DNA of 64,000 bases from Torymus aiolomorphi (lineage: Eukaryota; Arthropoda; Insecta; Hymenoptera; Torymidae), in assembly GCA_036365515.1 (NCBI GenBank), contig CM070873.1:78034029-78098028 (forward strand). The letters run 5' to 3'. A program made the position numbers and the translations under genes. Below the pieces are notes generated by a model. That model saw nothing but the letters and a program-made list of their open reading frames with translations. It did no database searches and had not been told where the DNA came from. Positions 1 through 14,666 of this stretch are shown in pieces (positions within the stretch are counted from its first letter, which is position 1; every line of letters starts with the position of its first letter).

Positions 1-3000
1 AGTACAACGTAGCAAGTTTTCACAACCTCACTCCTGTAGACTTCATTTTAATTTTTAAGTTAGTAGATTGAAAAACTTTCGAACAAGAAACATGTATGTA
101 CAATCAATTATGTGCAATTATCTTCTATTATACAAACCAGTTTGTAAATACTACACTGATCAAAATCAATATCTAATATCAAGCGAATCAAGCAAACTCT
201 TTATCGATCAAATAAACGATAATGATATACGTGAATCATAAAATTCTTTTTCTGACAAATACAATTCAAAAGCTTATATATATTTTTTTATAAAAAATAA
301 AAGTTACTAAAATGTTCTTGTAATAAAATTGTTTTTACTGTTCTAATAAGTAAATGTATTAAAATAACTAATAACGTCAGAAAAAGAACATATAAATAAT
401 TCTTTAAAATATAAATTCTTCTTTGTTTCCTTTCATTTACTTTTAATTTTTTCTCGATTGTAAGTTTTTCCCGATTATTAATTATACATAATTTTTAATT
501 TTCCGGCATCAATCTTTATGCGGATATTAAAAAAAATCACTCATGTGACAGATGGAAAAACAGGTCGGACGTCAGTAAACACCCGCTTGTATATTGGGCA
601 AACTTTGTCATCGAGGCGAATCGCATGCTCACTGTGGCAGTCAAAAGCTCAGTGCACCAGACACGGCCTCGGCAATTCGCTCGGCTCTGAATTAATTTTA
701 ATGGCCCCGCACGGCTGATGATTATTTATCGCTTTTATACTACGTCTACGGGTGTGTGGGCAAACGAGCGATGGGGTGCAAAAACCAAGGCGAGTACGAA
801 GCTCACGACTTGATTGTTTAGAGAGAAATGTTCTTCAAGGAATTCGGCGCACTTGCGCACCGTATTCCATTGTACGCTTTTCCTCTGAGGCTTTTCTGAA
901 TAATCTCGGGTAAGTGTCGTGGCTTTGTGGGTCGCCGTTCAATCTCTTCCTCGTTAGGGAATATCATGCGAGGATGACATCATGTGTCAGCTTAATTGTT
1001 TCTAGTCGCGGAATCAACTTTGTAAACTTTGATTGATGAGCGTGCTAAATGCGATTATTTGAATGAGCTCGTATTATCCCGACACATTTTAGGTAAAGAT
1101 TAATTATTATTAACTTAACTTATAAAGAGAAAGATTCAAATAATATAATAAAAGTTTCATCGAACATTTATGTCTTGTAGATATTCTTTATAACAATATT
1201 TATAATAACCCATAATAATAATGATGGTTTATTCATCTCACGATTATCACATTTCTAATAAAAAAAACGGCGCTTTCTTTCACGTTCAATTACAACAAAA
1301 TAGCATTAGCCTCTTTTCCTATAGTGATTGATTGATGGGATAAAAATACGTTGATACTCACTCAACTTCCTCTCGAACCCCATCCAAATATTTTGTCTTT
1401 GCATTAACCGAAAAATGATGTTTACTCGAGGCGAGAGTATGAGAATAGCGGCCGCGCTGCGCGGAGACTCTCGATTTCGACAATATATAAATGGCAGAGC
1501 ATTCGATGGAAAACGTGGTCAAACAAGTCGAGGACTCGCGCCCCACTGCCACATGTGTGTGTGCACAGATGCGAGCGCGCGTATAGCCGTAAACGTTGTG
1601 CGTCGTCGCTGAAATATATAGTGCAGCGAGGTGAATCGTTCCCATAAAACGCGCGCGCGTATAAAACGGAAAAAGGGAATTCGGTCGCGCGCGCTCGCAC
1701 TGCTCGGGGACGTCGACTTGAGTGCGGGGCACGCGGATACCGGCAGGAAAACGACTGAGCAAACATCACGTCGCGTGTGCGTCTCCGGCGCCACGGCGTG
1801 TTGACCGGTTTTTTTTTTTTCGGAAGTCGAGAGGAAGCGGCCCTGTGGCCGCCGTAACTGGCAAGCGCGATGCCAGTCTTTGACCTTATAATACAAGTGA
1901 AATGAAATGAGTAGAAATAAAAATAGTTAATTACAGGTATATATGTATTCTATAAAAATAAAGTCAAATTTTTTTTTTTCATTGTATTAATAATGTTTAA
2001 TAAAAGGTTATCTTATAATAATATTCAGATTCTGTAAGACTTTCTTAATCCCCTCTCTTTTGATAGAACTTGTCAAAATATTTTCGAAATTTTTTTTTAT
2101 TTTTATGCAGATATTTTTTAGCATTAGTTTTGTAAGTTAAATGACCTATTTGATTGCGATAACAAGTCATGTATTAGTAAAATAGTTGTTGCGATTTCTT
2201 AATCTAATTGATATTACGTTTTGGCTAATAAATAAAATTAATTGCGATATTTTAAAAGAGATCGTGATTTCGAATATTACTTATGAAACACGAAAATTAA
2301 TTTTAAAAATGTCTATCGTCAACTTCCCTCCATTGCGTATAGGTTTACCTAATATGAAGAAAACGGTATTTGTAATTGAATTCAAATATATGTAGTTCAT
2401 TGACTTATGGAAAATATGGTACACTATGATACAAATGCACGAAGTATTGGAAGAACTCGCTTCGCTTGGGATACAAACTGCACTTGTGCGAGAATAACCT
2501 AGCTACTCGCACCGTATTCTATACTATTTTTTTCAACTTAGTGTGCGAAAATCGTAACTTGGAGGAAATAGAAAAGGAAACAAATAAACAAAATTATAAA
2601 AAAAGTACACACGTAGTATATGGATACGAATCCGGGTTAATTGCAACTGTGTTAACTTCGTACACTAAGTTGAAAAAAAATCAATTATAAAATATATAAA
2701 ATTTATTAGTATAATAAAATTGGAGTTTTTCAATACAGGATATTATATAAACATTTTTAATTAAACAGAATAGGAATATTAATTAAAGAGTATGAGACAT
2801 AGATGATTCTGGTAGTTTGATACATTGTTAAATCCATTAATCAAAAACAGTTCTTCTTCGTCACGCTCTCTGTCATTAAATTGAATACATTAAAACTTCT
2901 TAGAGGGAATTTATGAGTATTCGGTATGTTTTGCCTTAATAAAAAGAGTTATTTATTTAGCATAATCGCTTATTATCAATCATTTTTTGTTTTTTTTCAA

Positions 3001-3230
3001 AAAATCTATTTCTATCACAGCAAAGCTCATAGTTCGTTATTTATTAGCTTTTCAATCAAATAAACTAAATTCCTAAGTATCGTTCAAACTCTTATAACTA
3101 TTCGAACTTTTAAATTTTTCAAACGGGGCTATTCTCCGATACCACTGGCAATATTGAAATTCCAGACAAGGAGAATCAGCCCGAGGCAATAAATAACCCT
3201 AGTAAAGCTCGTCAAACTAATAAATTTCCA
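1..3230. other. Non-coding; AT-rich with a CpG-rich patch at 700-1900
   Basis: No supported gene. 1340-1870 is CpG-rich with alternating GCGC tracts and has long overlapping frames on both strands that resemble nothing. The rest is AT-rich with frequent stops. Confidence 0.5.
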
Positions 3231-3326
3231 AGGCGCATAAAACTAGCGTGTGCGGTCTCGCGCACTTCGAACAGGATTAGCCGTACAAGGAGCGCTATCG
3301 AAGCTTGGCACTCAGCTAGGGGTGCA

Positions 3327-3403
3327 TTATAAAAGCTCTGCGCGCACAACTACCACTCGACGTGCGCCTAATCGAAGCTTGTAAATTACGGGAATCCTGG
3401 AAA
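3327..3403 (+). promoter_or_regulatory. Candidate TATA promoter with short untranslated first exon
   Basis: TATAAAAGC at about 3329 is followed by a CpG-rich stretch with a possible start near 3355-3360 and then a strong donor AAA|GTAAGTAT at 3404. There is no ATG-led frame of note between them. This would be a 5' non-coding exon of a plus-strand gene or lncRNA. No downstream exon was recognised, so it stays a motif-based guess. Confidence 0.3.
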
Positions 3404-6400
3404 GTAAGTATGCGCAATGCTCCTTGGAAGAGAGTGTACAAAAAAAGAGAAGAAGCTTTTTGCATTCTGCGCGCCGTTGTCCCGCTCGTCGACGCGCGGA
3501 TAAATTAACCCTCGCCGTGGCGGTGGTAATTACGGCCGCGCGTATAAATCACACTTTATTACGGCGAAAGAGCAAAGCGCGTGCGCGTGAGTGTCTCGTT
3601 GAACTTATTTTTGCGGAGAGCAGCTATAAATGGAGCGTGCATATAGCGCCTCGACGACGACGTTTCCGTGACCAGCGTTTTCATGCTATTGTCGTCCGTC
3701 GAAGTCTCGGATGCAAGACGACACGCGAAACAATTGAGACGTTCTTGGAGACGAGATACAGGATAGAAAGGAAGAGAGAGAGAGTGGCGAAATTTTTCTC
3801 AGAGCGGACGCCTAGACAGGCCATATTTTTCACTTGACTTGCTGCCTCGAGTCGATTTTAATTGGCAGTTTGAAAGTCGACCTTTTAGTCAGATAGAAAA
3901 GGACGAATAAATTTAGCGAATGCTGATGCTTATTACAAATTTACTTTAGCCATTATTATTTTTTGCTTAGTAATAATAAATGAATACATTATCGAATTCA
4001 ATAACCTAAATCAAACCCGCACTGGGGAAAATTTTAGTAATACTCACAGTTTTGCAAAAATTATAGTTTATCTGGAAGTTACTCAAAAAAAATAAAAAAA
4101 TAAAAAAATAGAGAAAATTTAAGTAAGAGCATTTACTGTTCTATATTATAATATACCCTATAAATCATGGTAATTTTTTTAATTACGACGAGTCCATAAT
4201 CTGTAGTAGCCTTAAGAGACAGTATATAGTAATTTTCTAAGAGTTTTTGTAATTTTTGATTAAACCTTTCTCTAACAGCAACTTGAGATGCTTACACCTA
4301 ATTATAAGGGCTATTTTTGTATGTGCTTTACTGATTCAGCATTAAGATTAAATTATAGGAAATTTAACATTACATTATTATTTTACTGTAGCTAGATATT
4401 ATTTTATTCTATTATTATGTGAACGGGGTATTTTTGTTTTTGTATTGTATGCAAGAAGAAAGAATGCATAAGCTGATAACATTCTATTCATTATAGGGTT
4501 GTATCGGTGGTTAAAAATAATTGTGTGGATGAAATATCTGAAACCGTTAAAGTTGTAAGCAATTTATCAACAATCATTTATTTTAATAATACAAGTATAA
4601 ATGATAATAAAAATAGTTAAGCCTTTCGTATTTATTTATGTTAAAAAAATATTGTATCATGTTATTTTATTTCGGAAATTCAGTACATAGTACTTTGTTT
4701 TTGATATCACGAACTGTTTTCCGTTCTCACACTCTCCTTGAAAACGAACCTGATTAGCATGTCAGCGACGTGTAGGTGCAAAAAAAGTGCTACCAGAGAG
4801 AAAAATCTCCGTGAGAACCTACTTCGCAAGTCAAATCTAAAATACACAGTGGAAACCTAAACAATGTATTCATAATTCATTATGAGCTTCTGTTTGCTTT
4901 CGATTATGTCACCTTTGTGGCAGCATAGAGTGCATATTCGAAGTTATTGTGCTTTGATGAATCTAGTTGTGCTTCGGTTACACAAATATCGATCTCCTTA
5001 CATTTACTTTAATTATTTAACGAAAATATGATGCGGTGCATAAAATAACGATAACTAATTTGTTACTATAATAAGGACGTTTTTATTAAAAGAAAGTTAA
5101 CACCGGAGACATGTCGTCGCAACAGTTACCCAATCACTTGAGTTTATGGCATCGTTCAAAATTTCCCTTCGTTTCAACGTTGATATCGTTATGAAAAATA
5201 ATATACGAGTGAAACGGTCTTTCCGACTATTAATAAGTAACGCTTTAAGCTTAATTAAATTAAGAAATCGTAAATAGTTCTCATATAAAGTGGTTACATT
5301 TTTGACGACAGTTTTCTGGAGACGGGGAAAAGTTTTGTAACGACAACCATTCAATCTGATGCGCTTTTGTAATAATTTGGCGTTTGATAGGTACTTTTTG
5401 ATAGGATAATGGAGATAACGATAGCTAGGACCAAAGTTCCTCATAATGTTGTCACACACCTACGGCGAGATTGACTCTTACGCAAGAGTATACGTATATA
5501 GTGCAAGCGCCATTAAAATAAAAGCCGTGTAAAGTTTGTTTATGCGCCATGGAGGTGCTGTGCATTGCGTGGGAGAAAGCGCCAACGGCGGACTTTTAAC
5601 GACAGCTTCCTACTTGTAGTTTAGTGACTAAACTAGTTGTGTTTTAATGGTTTTCAACAGTTTCTATCAAAATTTCCGTACAGGCTGGTATAGTAAACAA
5701 GAAATTATTATAATAATGTAGCCTTTATTATGATGTTTTGTTAACAAACTGAATAATTAAAACAATATTAACAATAGCAGCTATATTGTTTAGAATAAAT
5801 TTGGTCAACTTAATTTAAAAAAAAGTTTTTTAATCCACTCTTAAAAGAACGATATCCGGATGTTGTGAAGCATTTAAAGATTGATTTTGTTTGTTCCCTA
5901 AGGAACAGGCGCGAAGATCCGCTACTTCCGCTACATTTGAATTTTTGAAATTGAATTTTTATTCTTAACTATTTAAAACTAAATAATTAAATCAAAATAT
6001 AATGACAAGATTAATGTTTTGTTTTTTACAAAATTATATGATTATCCTATCATTGAAACTAATTAAAATGAAATCCTAATGAAAAATTATATTCATAACC
6101 TCAAAAACAAAATAGTACGCGTGCAGCGTGTTTGGATTTTGCTAGTTTCTTAAAAGTTATCTATGTAGCTTCTTTGATAACTTTCAAGCGATAAAATGGG
6201 GATTTTAAATTTATTTCATACGCGTTATGTGCTCACTTCCATTTTTAACTTGTACTGATATGAAATTACTTCTGAAATAAGAACGAGCTATTAAAAAGAA
6301 GCCTTGAAGCGTAAGTTTACATTTCCTCAAATACTAGATAAGTTGTAGTAATCTATAGTATAATTACAAACTCGACAACACGTTTTATTTAAATTAATAA

Positions 6401-7270
6401 TTAGAGAAATTAATGGTGTTGTATATTATATAACTCAAAAATTATGACACTTTATAGTACTTATAATTTTCTGATAATAGGTATTTCAATGTTTGTTTTT
6501 ATTTTTACTTATTTATATCTTGAAATGGTTATTATATAATTTGATTAAACAAATTATGTTATTATTAATTATACTAACAGTTAATAGGAATTTAGACAAA
6601 TATATTCGTAAATGTTTTGATTAAAATATCTGTCAAGTGGGCTTGTAGAACTTTTAAATCTTTAAATTGACAATGAATGTTAATACATACAGTGACCCGT
6701 ATGCATAATTATGTTTTCATGACTCCTGGAAACAAAATTATTGATGCATGATCACTTTGACTTTAATATATACTTGTAAAGTTATAAAGATTTCAAAAAT
6801 ATACATTTCATTTACGATGTTTAAGATATTCTAATACGTTTAAATTTATTTCATTTTAATTTGATATAAATTTTTCTAAAATAAGACGCCGTACGTACAA
6901 AAAAAAATATAATTAAAATATAGAATATAGTAGCTAAAAGTAATCTTGAATTATTTAATTCAATTTTATTTTTGTTCATGCATTGCCATTTATTTTAGTA
7001 AATGAAATTCTTTTAGTATTAATACCACAGTTAGTAATTAGCATTTACAGGTTGGAATTTTGAAATATTTTCTAATTGTCTTTTATTATTATTTACAAAC
7101 TTTGATGGACCTTTTATTCTTCCAAATGAAGAAATTATCTTCATCTATATCTAAGGCAGTAATTAATATGCTTTATCCAAGGATGAGACGAATTTCACAG
7201 ATATATGTGTAGAGAATATTATTAATAATCTTGATCTTTGACTACGAAACTGTGCCAAACTGTACCGACA
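3404..7270. other. Non-coding; CpG-rich tail to 3840, then AT-rich
   Basis: The CpG-rich part carries a 137-codon plus frame of Arg-rich composition with no recognisable domain. 5097-5459 minus is a 120-codon frame in AT-rich DNA, about what chance allows over 64 kb. Nothing else seen. Confidence 0.45.
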
Positions 7271-7279
7271 TTACTTGCT

Positions 7280-7773
7280 TGTATACCCATGTAAATTAAT
7301 ACTCTCCATAATAGCCCACACGTGTGTGTTATACTTTCTGCAAAGTCCAAATTCGGCAAAGCAGTGATAGATAAGTATCTACGAAAGTGGTCAAACTGGA
7401 TCTACATGCCAGTCCTTGAATTCTACCTGAACGCGCGAGGCTCCTCCAGGGCTCGGTCTCTGCGTTCATCGATCAAAAATTCCTCCCGTCATACTTTTCG
7501 CACTTTTTACCTCGTCTCTGTTCTGTTACAAGTGAGAACCGTGCAGCCGCCGGTGCGCGCGCCTCTCCTCGACAACTCCATTGCGCAACAGTTGCATCGC
7601 GGGGCTCATTCATAAAACGCGCTCTCGTTAGCGCGCCGTCGCTAATCGCTGAAATCGCTTTCGTTGCGAGCGCGCCCGCGCCGGGGAAAGTCGTCCTCGA
7701 CGTCGATACAAATTACTTAGAGCGTCCGGCCGAATGACTTTATTCCACTCGAGTCGCGCGTCGACTTGCGGTA

Positions 7774-7808
<35 letters not shown>

Positions 7809-8850
7809 TTCGCGACTTGTCCCGGTGTGAGTCTATAGACGCTGCCTTGCGTCCTTTGTGCTTGCTCTCGTATGAAGCCGGGACTTTTATGAGTATGCGG
7901 GGTAACGGTTGTCAAAGCGTCGTAAACCAGCCGGGAACGAGGCGCGCGACATGTAAATAAGAGTAATAACGTTTGCAGATGTGCCTCTGACTTTTATTGT
8001 TGCTTCTTTTGCTGGGAAATTATTTTTTTTTTTTTCGCGTCTCGCCGGTCTTATTGTTCTTACTAATTTGCAGCGCGGCGTTATTTTCACTGCTTCTGCA
8101 GGCACTTTACGAGGCAGTTATTAAAAAAAGTCACAAGTGCTCGAGCCATCTTTATCGGACGATAAAACGGGGAAACATTAGTATATTTCAAAAGTAAAAA
8201 GACCGTGTGTTGGGACAATCTGATTATTTACAAGCTGATGCTTACCGCGAACGGAGAAAATTATAGTTGTCAATATGAACGTAAGACTTGATAAGTGTTT
8301 GCTTTTGAAATTACAGAAAAGTATCATTACTTGAGCGGCACCGATAAAAGCGTAATTTGCGCTCGTATAATGCGAGCATAAAATAAATCAGATACTTTCG
8401 CGAAAAAACGCTCACTTTATTATTTCCTGAATGTTACACGCTTCATAAAACAACGACGTATTTGCAATCATAATCAATGGCAGGATCATTTGCCGAGTAA
8501 AAATGTCAATTCAGCATTTAACGACTCTATGTCTCGAATGACATACAGTTCTTGCGAAAAAACCATAATTATCCGGATAATAATTACGCCGGCGACGTAA
8601 CATTGCGAATCGGGTTTATTGATTTATGCCCGGCCGAAAAGGACTACCGCCGCACGCAGCGTTTGACGTTTTCAGCAGACAGTCCGGTCCTTTGACAGAT
8701 CGTCATTATGCTAATGAGGGTATAGCGGCAGCATCCTTGGAACCATTAATAAGAAGCCAGAGATACGAGGCAACACGAAAAATCAAATTTTCGGTATACT
8801 TCCTGCTGCACGCGATTGCCGGTTTTTCGTTGTAAAGAAGTTACGCGCGC
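7280..8850. other. CpG-rich patch, function unknown
   Basis: GCGC-rich blocks, a CT repeat and T-tracts, with short frames on both strands. No protein is recognised. It could be a promoter or enhancer. Confidence 0.35.
7777..7804. repeat. CT microsatellite
   Basis: Fourteen CT units inside a CpG-rich patch. Confidence 0.9.
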
Positions 8851-10588
8851 GCAGCGGAAAGTATATTATTACGCGATTCAAATTAACATTTTTTCCCCAA
8901 AGAAACTGCGTAGTCGCTGCATAAAGTTAATAAAACGTGCAGCCTAATAGTGGTTTAGTTTGCTGACCGGGTAAAATGAAAGCTATAAGTAAATAGTTTT
9001 AAAGCATAATTATATTTAAAATTTGCTTTGGCCTGTTATGCATTATATTCTAAATAAATAGATTGTTTTGTACAATAATTATTTATATTTTATATGTAAT
9101 GACTTCAATATGAAATTTTGTTATTCATTTACATAAATATTTATTATGTAAAGATTTTACATTATTTAAAAAATTTATTTTCGATTTGATATTCTACAGA
9201 AAATTTTCAAAAACAATAAAAATTATCACTCCTTATAAGAATACGATTATAATTTTTTTTTTCTATAAAAATAGACTTCTGATGTCTGTCTTTAGAATTT
9301 AATTCGTCAGATCCGTCTTATTAATATGAAAAAGGCGGTACACAATAAATTCGCACTCGCGGTGAATCGATGCGTCCCGGAACGTGATTCTCATGGGAAT
9401 GCGTGCGCTTCCTTCGAGGAAATTCGTCAATACCTACTTAAAATATTTCATTTCTTTTGCCAACGACCAGCGGGGGACGATACGCACTAAGCTGCATGGG
9501 AAATGATTCTGCACGTAGCGAAAAACGTGCTTCATAAAATTTATTGTTTCCCGTTTGGCCTCTCTTTTACTTTCAAAGTGTTTTGTTATTTACCGATTGA
9601 TTATTATTATGAAACGATAAATTTATTCAACTTCTATGTATCTCATCGACTACAGTTTCAGCATTATCGCGCTGAAATTGACAATTCACTTTATCAACGA
9701 GACACTTCGACGGGCGATCGAGTGTCGCGAGAGACAACCAGCGGGAGAGTGAGAGGGAGAGAGAGAGAGGCATGACCCAGGTTAAGGGTTAATGGACTTT
9801 CGGATGATAATGCGCGCGTGCTCGCATCGGCTCGCTCGTTACACGCGGGGACAGACTGCACTCTCGACTCGGCGCGCCAGGATTATCGCATATTACGCCA
9901 AAGTAAACAGAGCAGCGTGCTCCGCGCCTCTTCTCTCTAAGCAAGTAGAAACTCTTTTCGCGTGTCTCGAGCATCGCGATTACCTTTATAATGGCTTTAT
10001 TCGAGCAGAGGAAGGGACAGAGTTAATTCGGCAAGGTGTTATTTCGCGCGAAATTGCCCACGGCCCGCGGGATACTTTTTTAGCCCCTTATCGGTAGATT
10101 TTTAGGCTTCTCCGCGTGATCGAGCGCTACCGCGCACGCGCACTTGCTGCGAACACGCTTAATTAAACCGGGCACGAGAGCTCGGACCCTTATCTTTTTC
10201 TTGAGAGGGGTAAGACTTTGCTTTTTGAGTCGAGTAAACCGGTTGCAAGCGTCATAAATAATCTTGTGACTCACGAAAACTCTTAAATATTTCTTAAAAA
10301 TGTTATTATTTATTTTTGAAAAATTATTTTCAATTTGTTTCAATGAGTATCGCAGCATTTGGTATGAGCAAGTGGTTTTAAGCGTTTAGAAAAAAAAAGT
10401 TTGTTGATGCGGCCACCTGTTATTATAGCGAAGCTGATTGGAGAACTTCCAAATGGAATCGCTTCTGACCTTATTTCAGTCAAAAATAGCTCAGAATTTC
10501 GTCCCGGGCTACATTGTGATCAATGTGTGTTTAAAAAAATACGAGATGTCGGTATTGCATTTCTACATAGCTGAGCTATTGCAGTAGC

Positions 10589-10607
10589 ATATATATATAT
10601 ATATATA
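10589..10607. repeat. AT microsatellite
   Basis: About nine AT units. Confidence 0.85.
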
Positions 10608-13600
10608 AGAATACAAAAGTACTTGAAGCAAGGTTAGCGGCTCTACTAAGTAGACTGGGAAATTCTCGACTTTGAATACTGGGAAAAAGATTCTGTGCGT
10701 AAAATCGATGTGAAGCAAGTGACATTTACGATTTGAGCATTATTCACGCCATTCTAAAATAAGTTTATTCAGTAATGTATTTTCCAAGTCAAAGCAAAAG
10801 TGCTATTTTTGCATATGAGTCGATTTCGTTTCTTCGAATTTCACTTGGCCGATCTACTTCGATCGCTGGTATTTTATCGTTGTTATGTCTCAGCTGTTGC
10901 TATCAGCTGATTCTCAAGTGTTGCATCATCGAGTTCGTACTTGAGTATCTCCCAAGTCTATTGCTTTGTATTCACACCTAGTTTACTTATCGAATAAAAA
11001 CTTCAACTATCGCAACGTTTTATTACGATAGAATTACACTGACCTAATCAAAACAAAGTTTATTTATAGTCGATACTTACAGTCGTGTTGAAGTTATACG
11101 CAATGAGCTACTGGCTATTTTAACAAACCAGAAATAAGTTTACCAAAATAATATGCACCGACTTCGAAGTAAGCTGCAAGCTGCAAAAATTCAAATCTAT
11201 GGAGCTGTCGAATCTATCAAACGCGGCCGAACGTAAAGAAACGCAGAGTCCGCGCGATCGTTTAGCGCACGCTCGGCCCCTCGGGCTTCTCAATTGCGTG
11301 TGCGTGGGATGCAAATCAGGTAGCTCACACACTCGCGCACGGGGTCAGTCTATACGCGCGTTGCAAAAGAGCCGCGACGATCGCGCTTTGCATAATCCAC
11401 GCATACGCGATCCATCACTCGCGCCTCGTTCCTCGGTAGGTCGACGATTTGGTGCACGCGCCCTCGCGCAAGCCCGTGTGCGGCTTTAATTCGGTAATGC
11501 GGACGCTGAGGCACTTGCTTTCAGCACTGCAGGTGTCGCGACTTTTATTGAGTCAAGTGTTTGCTATCAACATACTGAGTAAATGTAAAGAAATTATTGT
11601 TAAAACAAAGTTTTATTTGTCTTGATGAACGGTGCGAGTAACATTAGTGTTAGATGAACGTTATATTTTAGGAGAAATAAAAGTCGTTGCCATATTGAAC
11701 GCTTATATAGTTGAAAATGTTAGGATTAGTCATCTAAAGTAACTTCCTGTGAATGTGTGAACTGAACCCGCTCAACGTGCCCCTTATCACTTTCCGTAAT
11801 AAATTTCCTTAATGCATTCTAAATGTCGTTTTAATTGCTCCTATTCAAGCCAATGTGCGTACATAAAGTACAATTTCAAACTAGGTTAATTAAATTTATT
11901 AATTTGTTCGGGGCGTTCATTTTCTAATTGTATTAGATTATCGGGACTATATGATCATGTTAAAAATTAAAATCCAAGTTATCAATATGAATTTAGAGGG
12001 CTGTTGCAAAATACTGAACAGGATCCGAATAAAAATTAAAAACTGTAGTCGCAGGGTTGTTACACAAAAGCTATAGTTAACTGCTCGTACACTCTTCTAT
12101 ACATAAATATTGTATTACGAAACAGTTTATGATCTCTTTTAAGTGTTCTCCAATCCCGTTTCATCTAAATTTATTTTCTGTATAATATCAACTACGATTT
12201 AATCTTTGTACAGGTAGTTATTTTTAGTTCCTAACCGTTAGATCTAATAGCAGCACTTATCTTTAAACTACCTATATTTAAAAAATTCTTTTTTATAAAA
12301 CATAATAGGTAAGGATTAGTCCCTCCCCCAAGATGTTGGGATGCACAGGAACTTGGTATATAACATGCAAAGCATACTATTAAAAACTTATTAAAAATGC
12401 AAATAGTATACATCTGCATTTTAAAGACTAGTTGAAAGCTGGCTAGAGTTTTAAAAAATAATTTTCAAACCGAAATGAAAAAATTTGCGATATTAATTCT
12501 CGCCTCTAATATGCATTATATTTACTCGAAATTTCTCTAATTACGAGTTGTAAATATAACTTTGCCCGCATACGCGCATATATATGCACGCAGAAAACCG
12601 CGCACACACTCGACATGAATAATCGCACTGTTTCTCCTGCGCTAAAACAATGTTCACTGTCAACAATGAAACTCGTGTTTGCTCGCCTTATCCATTTTCT
12701 CTCCCCCCTCGTCTGGCGCTCTCGCTCTCAAAAGACCATATATATACGCACGCACGCTTGCAGGTGAAGCTGCTCGACTCGACTCCTCGACCTTGAGACT
12801 CCCGACTGCTTTCTCATGGCTGCATCACGCGCTCCGCACTCGCCGATGATAAACGCGGGACGAAATTTTTCCTAATTGCGCCCGTCCGCGCAAAACAAAG
12901 AGGCGCGCGGTGTCTCCCTGCCTCGGCGCCAACCGCGGCGGGCCTTATCGCGGCAGCGGCTAGATTTCCGAGGCGAGAGCGGCTCTGCGGCGCATTTGCA
13001 TAATAGCAGACGCCGCAATGAGAAGAAGCTAGCTGCGTGTATATAGTTGGAGCGCCGCCGTGGCAACGCTCGTATTTCAAAAGGGCCGGGGGGAGAGCTG
13101 CAGCCGCGAAGTTCTCGTAATGCGACGTTGCTTCCGGCGGGAATTTATATACGCAGCCAGTGCCGCCGCCACCGGTGTGCGCGCACTCGCTTCGCACGAT
13201 TGTGCGCGATTGCGCAATTACCGTTGTCCGCGGCGGATTCGCCTCGCGGAGCTTGCACCGTTCGCCAAGCGCACTCTGGCTTCCCACCTACCTGTATACG
13301 TGCTGCTTTTTTCCCTCTCTGGGGTTCTGTGTGTACTACGGGATAGCTGTTGCCGGCCGATCAGCACCCGACGCACGACAGATTATCGCCATCAGAGATA
13401 TGCATCGGATGTAGATAGGCTGTAATTATGTATTAAAAAATTTATTCGAAAGTCTATAAGCACAGCCATTTTCTTTCGCTGCTTAGTAGTTTTGAGAATT
13501 GATAGGGAATGCAAGTTTTGAATTGAATCTTCGTAAAAAGCTAATTAAGAATTCGTGTCTGTTCAATGAAAGCCATGATTAAAAGCATTTAACCGAATGA

Positions 13601-14066
13601 TTTACTACTCATAATGAATTGTTTATTGCGGTGTATCGAAATCCCTCATGACTCAGCGCTTACGGGGACATAACTCTTTACTTCGATGCCACTTCCTCCG
13701 TGACGAGAAAAATGGCGTAGCTTTTTGAACGCTTGATTGGAAGCTGTAAATAGGGTTGGCGCTCGTCTTTGATTTATGAATGCTAAGTACCGACGACGAG
13801 TAGCTTCTGGAAGGGTCAGCTTACCGCTGATGTGCACGGCTTTGAAGATAACGCGGCAAATAGCGGCTCGCTAATTCATCCGTTATGCGACGCTAATAGA
13901 TTTGATCTCTCACTGACTGACTGTGAGATCTAAGCTCTTCCGTGTGTTTCTAGGAGGCATAGAGATACGTTGAATAATCATAGATATAGGTATGTCAGAA
14001 TAAGTAAATGCAGACTGTATGTGAAATTTAAAGTAATATTTTCTGTCGAAACATTTCAACAAATAG

Positions 14067-14085
14067 ATAATAATAATAATAATAA
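14067..14085. repeat. AAT microsatellite
   Basis: Six ATA/AAT units. Confidence 0.8.
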
Positions 14086-14666
14086 CAACAAAATGGTGTA
14101 AACTTTGTTATATAAACTTAAATTATACACTTGCAAACATTTCAAATCTTTTGAAATAATTATAATATACAATACTTCGGCAGTATTACTTAGCTGTGCA
14201 GTTATTTAACTCGATATATAAGTCCGTAATCGAAAGCATTTTTAGAGCTATAAATTATAAAACAAAATAATTAATTCAACGTATTCTCTCATTCGTTTCT
14301 CATTTGTTATAATCTCCAAGTACTATCTTTTATATTTCAAAGAAAATGAAAACTTTATTGGATTAAATCAATTTGTTAGCATTTGATAGTATAATGTGTT
14401 TAGAATTTTAATGAATATAAAGTGATTCAAGTAATGTCTTGCACGCTATTCCTATGCAAGCATATCACCTTTAGTAATCCTATAATACGTTTGAATATGC
14501 GTTCATTATCAGGCCATTTGTCTGCGTTCGCCGTAATTAAGAATAGGAAATTAGTCTAATAAATTAGGTTTAAATAGGTAATAAATTGGTAAGTACTATT
14601 AAAATGTTATACGATAACCTAACAAATTTCAATAAAAAATCGATGCATCTTTCATTTAACTCTTAA

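Larger units (their letters stand above)
8850..14660. other. Non-coding; CpG-rich patches at 9.3-10.2, 11.1-11.5 and 12.5-13.4 kb
   Basis: Patches separated by AT-rich DNA. The 12.54-13.42 kb patch is the richest. It has TATATATA at about 12739 and frames up to 157 codons on both strands with no recognisable motif. Confidence 0.4.

Noticed and set aside
1358..1896. Three overlapping minus frames and one plus frame
   Set aside because: All share one CpG-rich patch, overlap in several frames and show no motif or splice logic.
5097..5459. 120-codon minus frame in AT-rich DNA
   Set aside because: About one such frame is expected by chance over 64 kb; no recognisable domain.
12814..13425. Long frames on both strands
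   Set aside because: CpG-rich composition gives few stops; the products are Arg/Ala-rich and mutually overlapping.
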